From the NCBI GenBank assembly GCA_035544835.1, contig DASZZV010000072.1, positions 1 to 5,815 of the forward strand: a DNA stretch of 5,815 nt. The letters are read 5' to 3'. Source of the DNA: DASZZV01 sp035544835. Its GTDB lineage: Bacteria > Acidobacteriota > Thermoanaerobaculia > Gp7-AA8. Below are positions 5,791 to 5,815 of the stretch, piece after piece. Position numbers and translations under genes: made by a program. Numbering within the stretch: the stretch's first letter is position 1; each line of letters begins with the position of its first letter. Under the pieces are notes generated by a model that was not told the origin of the DNA, did no database searches, and saw nothing but the letters and a program-made list of their open reading frames with translations.

Positions 5791-5815
5791 GGATTTCGGA
5801 TTTCGAATTTCGGAT
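5791..5815. repeat. Tandem heptamer repeat (GGATTTC), running off the window
   Basis: GGATTTC at 5791-5797 and 5798-5804 is followed by GAATTTC (5805-5811) and GGAT at the window edge. The period is 7. It starts 4 nt after the peroxiredoxin stop. The full length cannot be seen. It differs in sequence from the heptamers at 3912-3946. No terminator for the aminotransferase-peroxiredoxin operon is visible before the window ends. Confidence 0.7.

Overview
The window looks like a stretch of GC-rich bacterial chromosome (roughly 60% GC by eye, not counted). The organism is probably a member of the Acidobacteriota or a similar soil or sediment lineage. That assignment is an inference. It rests on the style of the secreted beta-rich protein (GTRWGTQLSIFNP and YRTNIGAVNTG blocks) and on intergenic DNA full of palindromic and heptameric repeats. 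No phage, plasmid, transposase, integrase, CRISPR or RNA gene is visible.

Layout, left to right. Positions 1-127 hold the 3' flank of the helicase gene, with two compact palindromes. Positions 2563 down to 128 (minus strand) encode an 811-aa fusion of a RecB-family PD-(D/E)XK nuclease domain with an XPD/DinG-type iron-sulfur DNA helicase. Positions 2564-2839 are a repeat-rich spacer with a perfect 34-bp inverted repeat and a second small palindrome. Positions 3805 down to 2840 (minus strand) encode a 321-aa exported protein of unknown function. Positions 3806-4133 are a divergent intergenic region dominated by a composite repeat, in which heptamer repeats flank 45-bp inverted arms. Positions 4134-5300 (plus strand) encode a fold-type I PLP aminotransferase, followed after 6 nt by a Bcp-type peroxiredoxin at 5307-5786. 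The window ends in a second, different heptameric repeat.

The aminotransferase and peroxiredoxin are almost certainly co-transcribed. The secreted-protein gene and the helicase gene point the same way, but the structured spacer between them makes a shared transcript uncertain. The four genes share no obvious pathway. They read as ordinary chromosomal genes: DNA repair or processing, an exported protein, amino-acid metabolism and peroxide defence.

I did not find a convincing undescribed multi-gene system. The most notable items are the nuclease-helicase architecture with all its key residues intact, and the intergenic repeat elements. One of those elements ends only 6 nt before the aminotransferase start codon.
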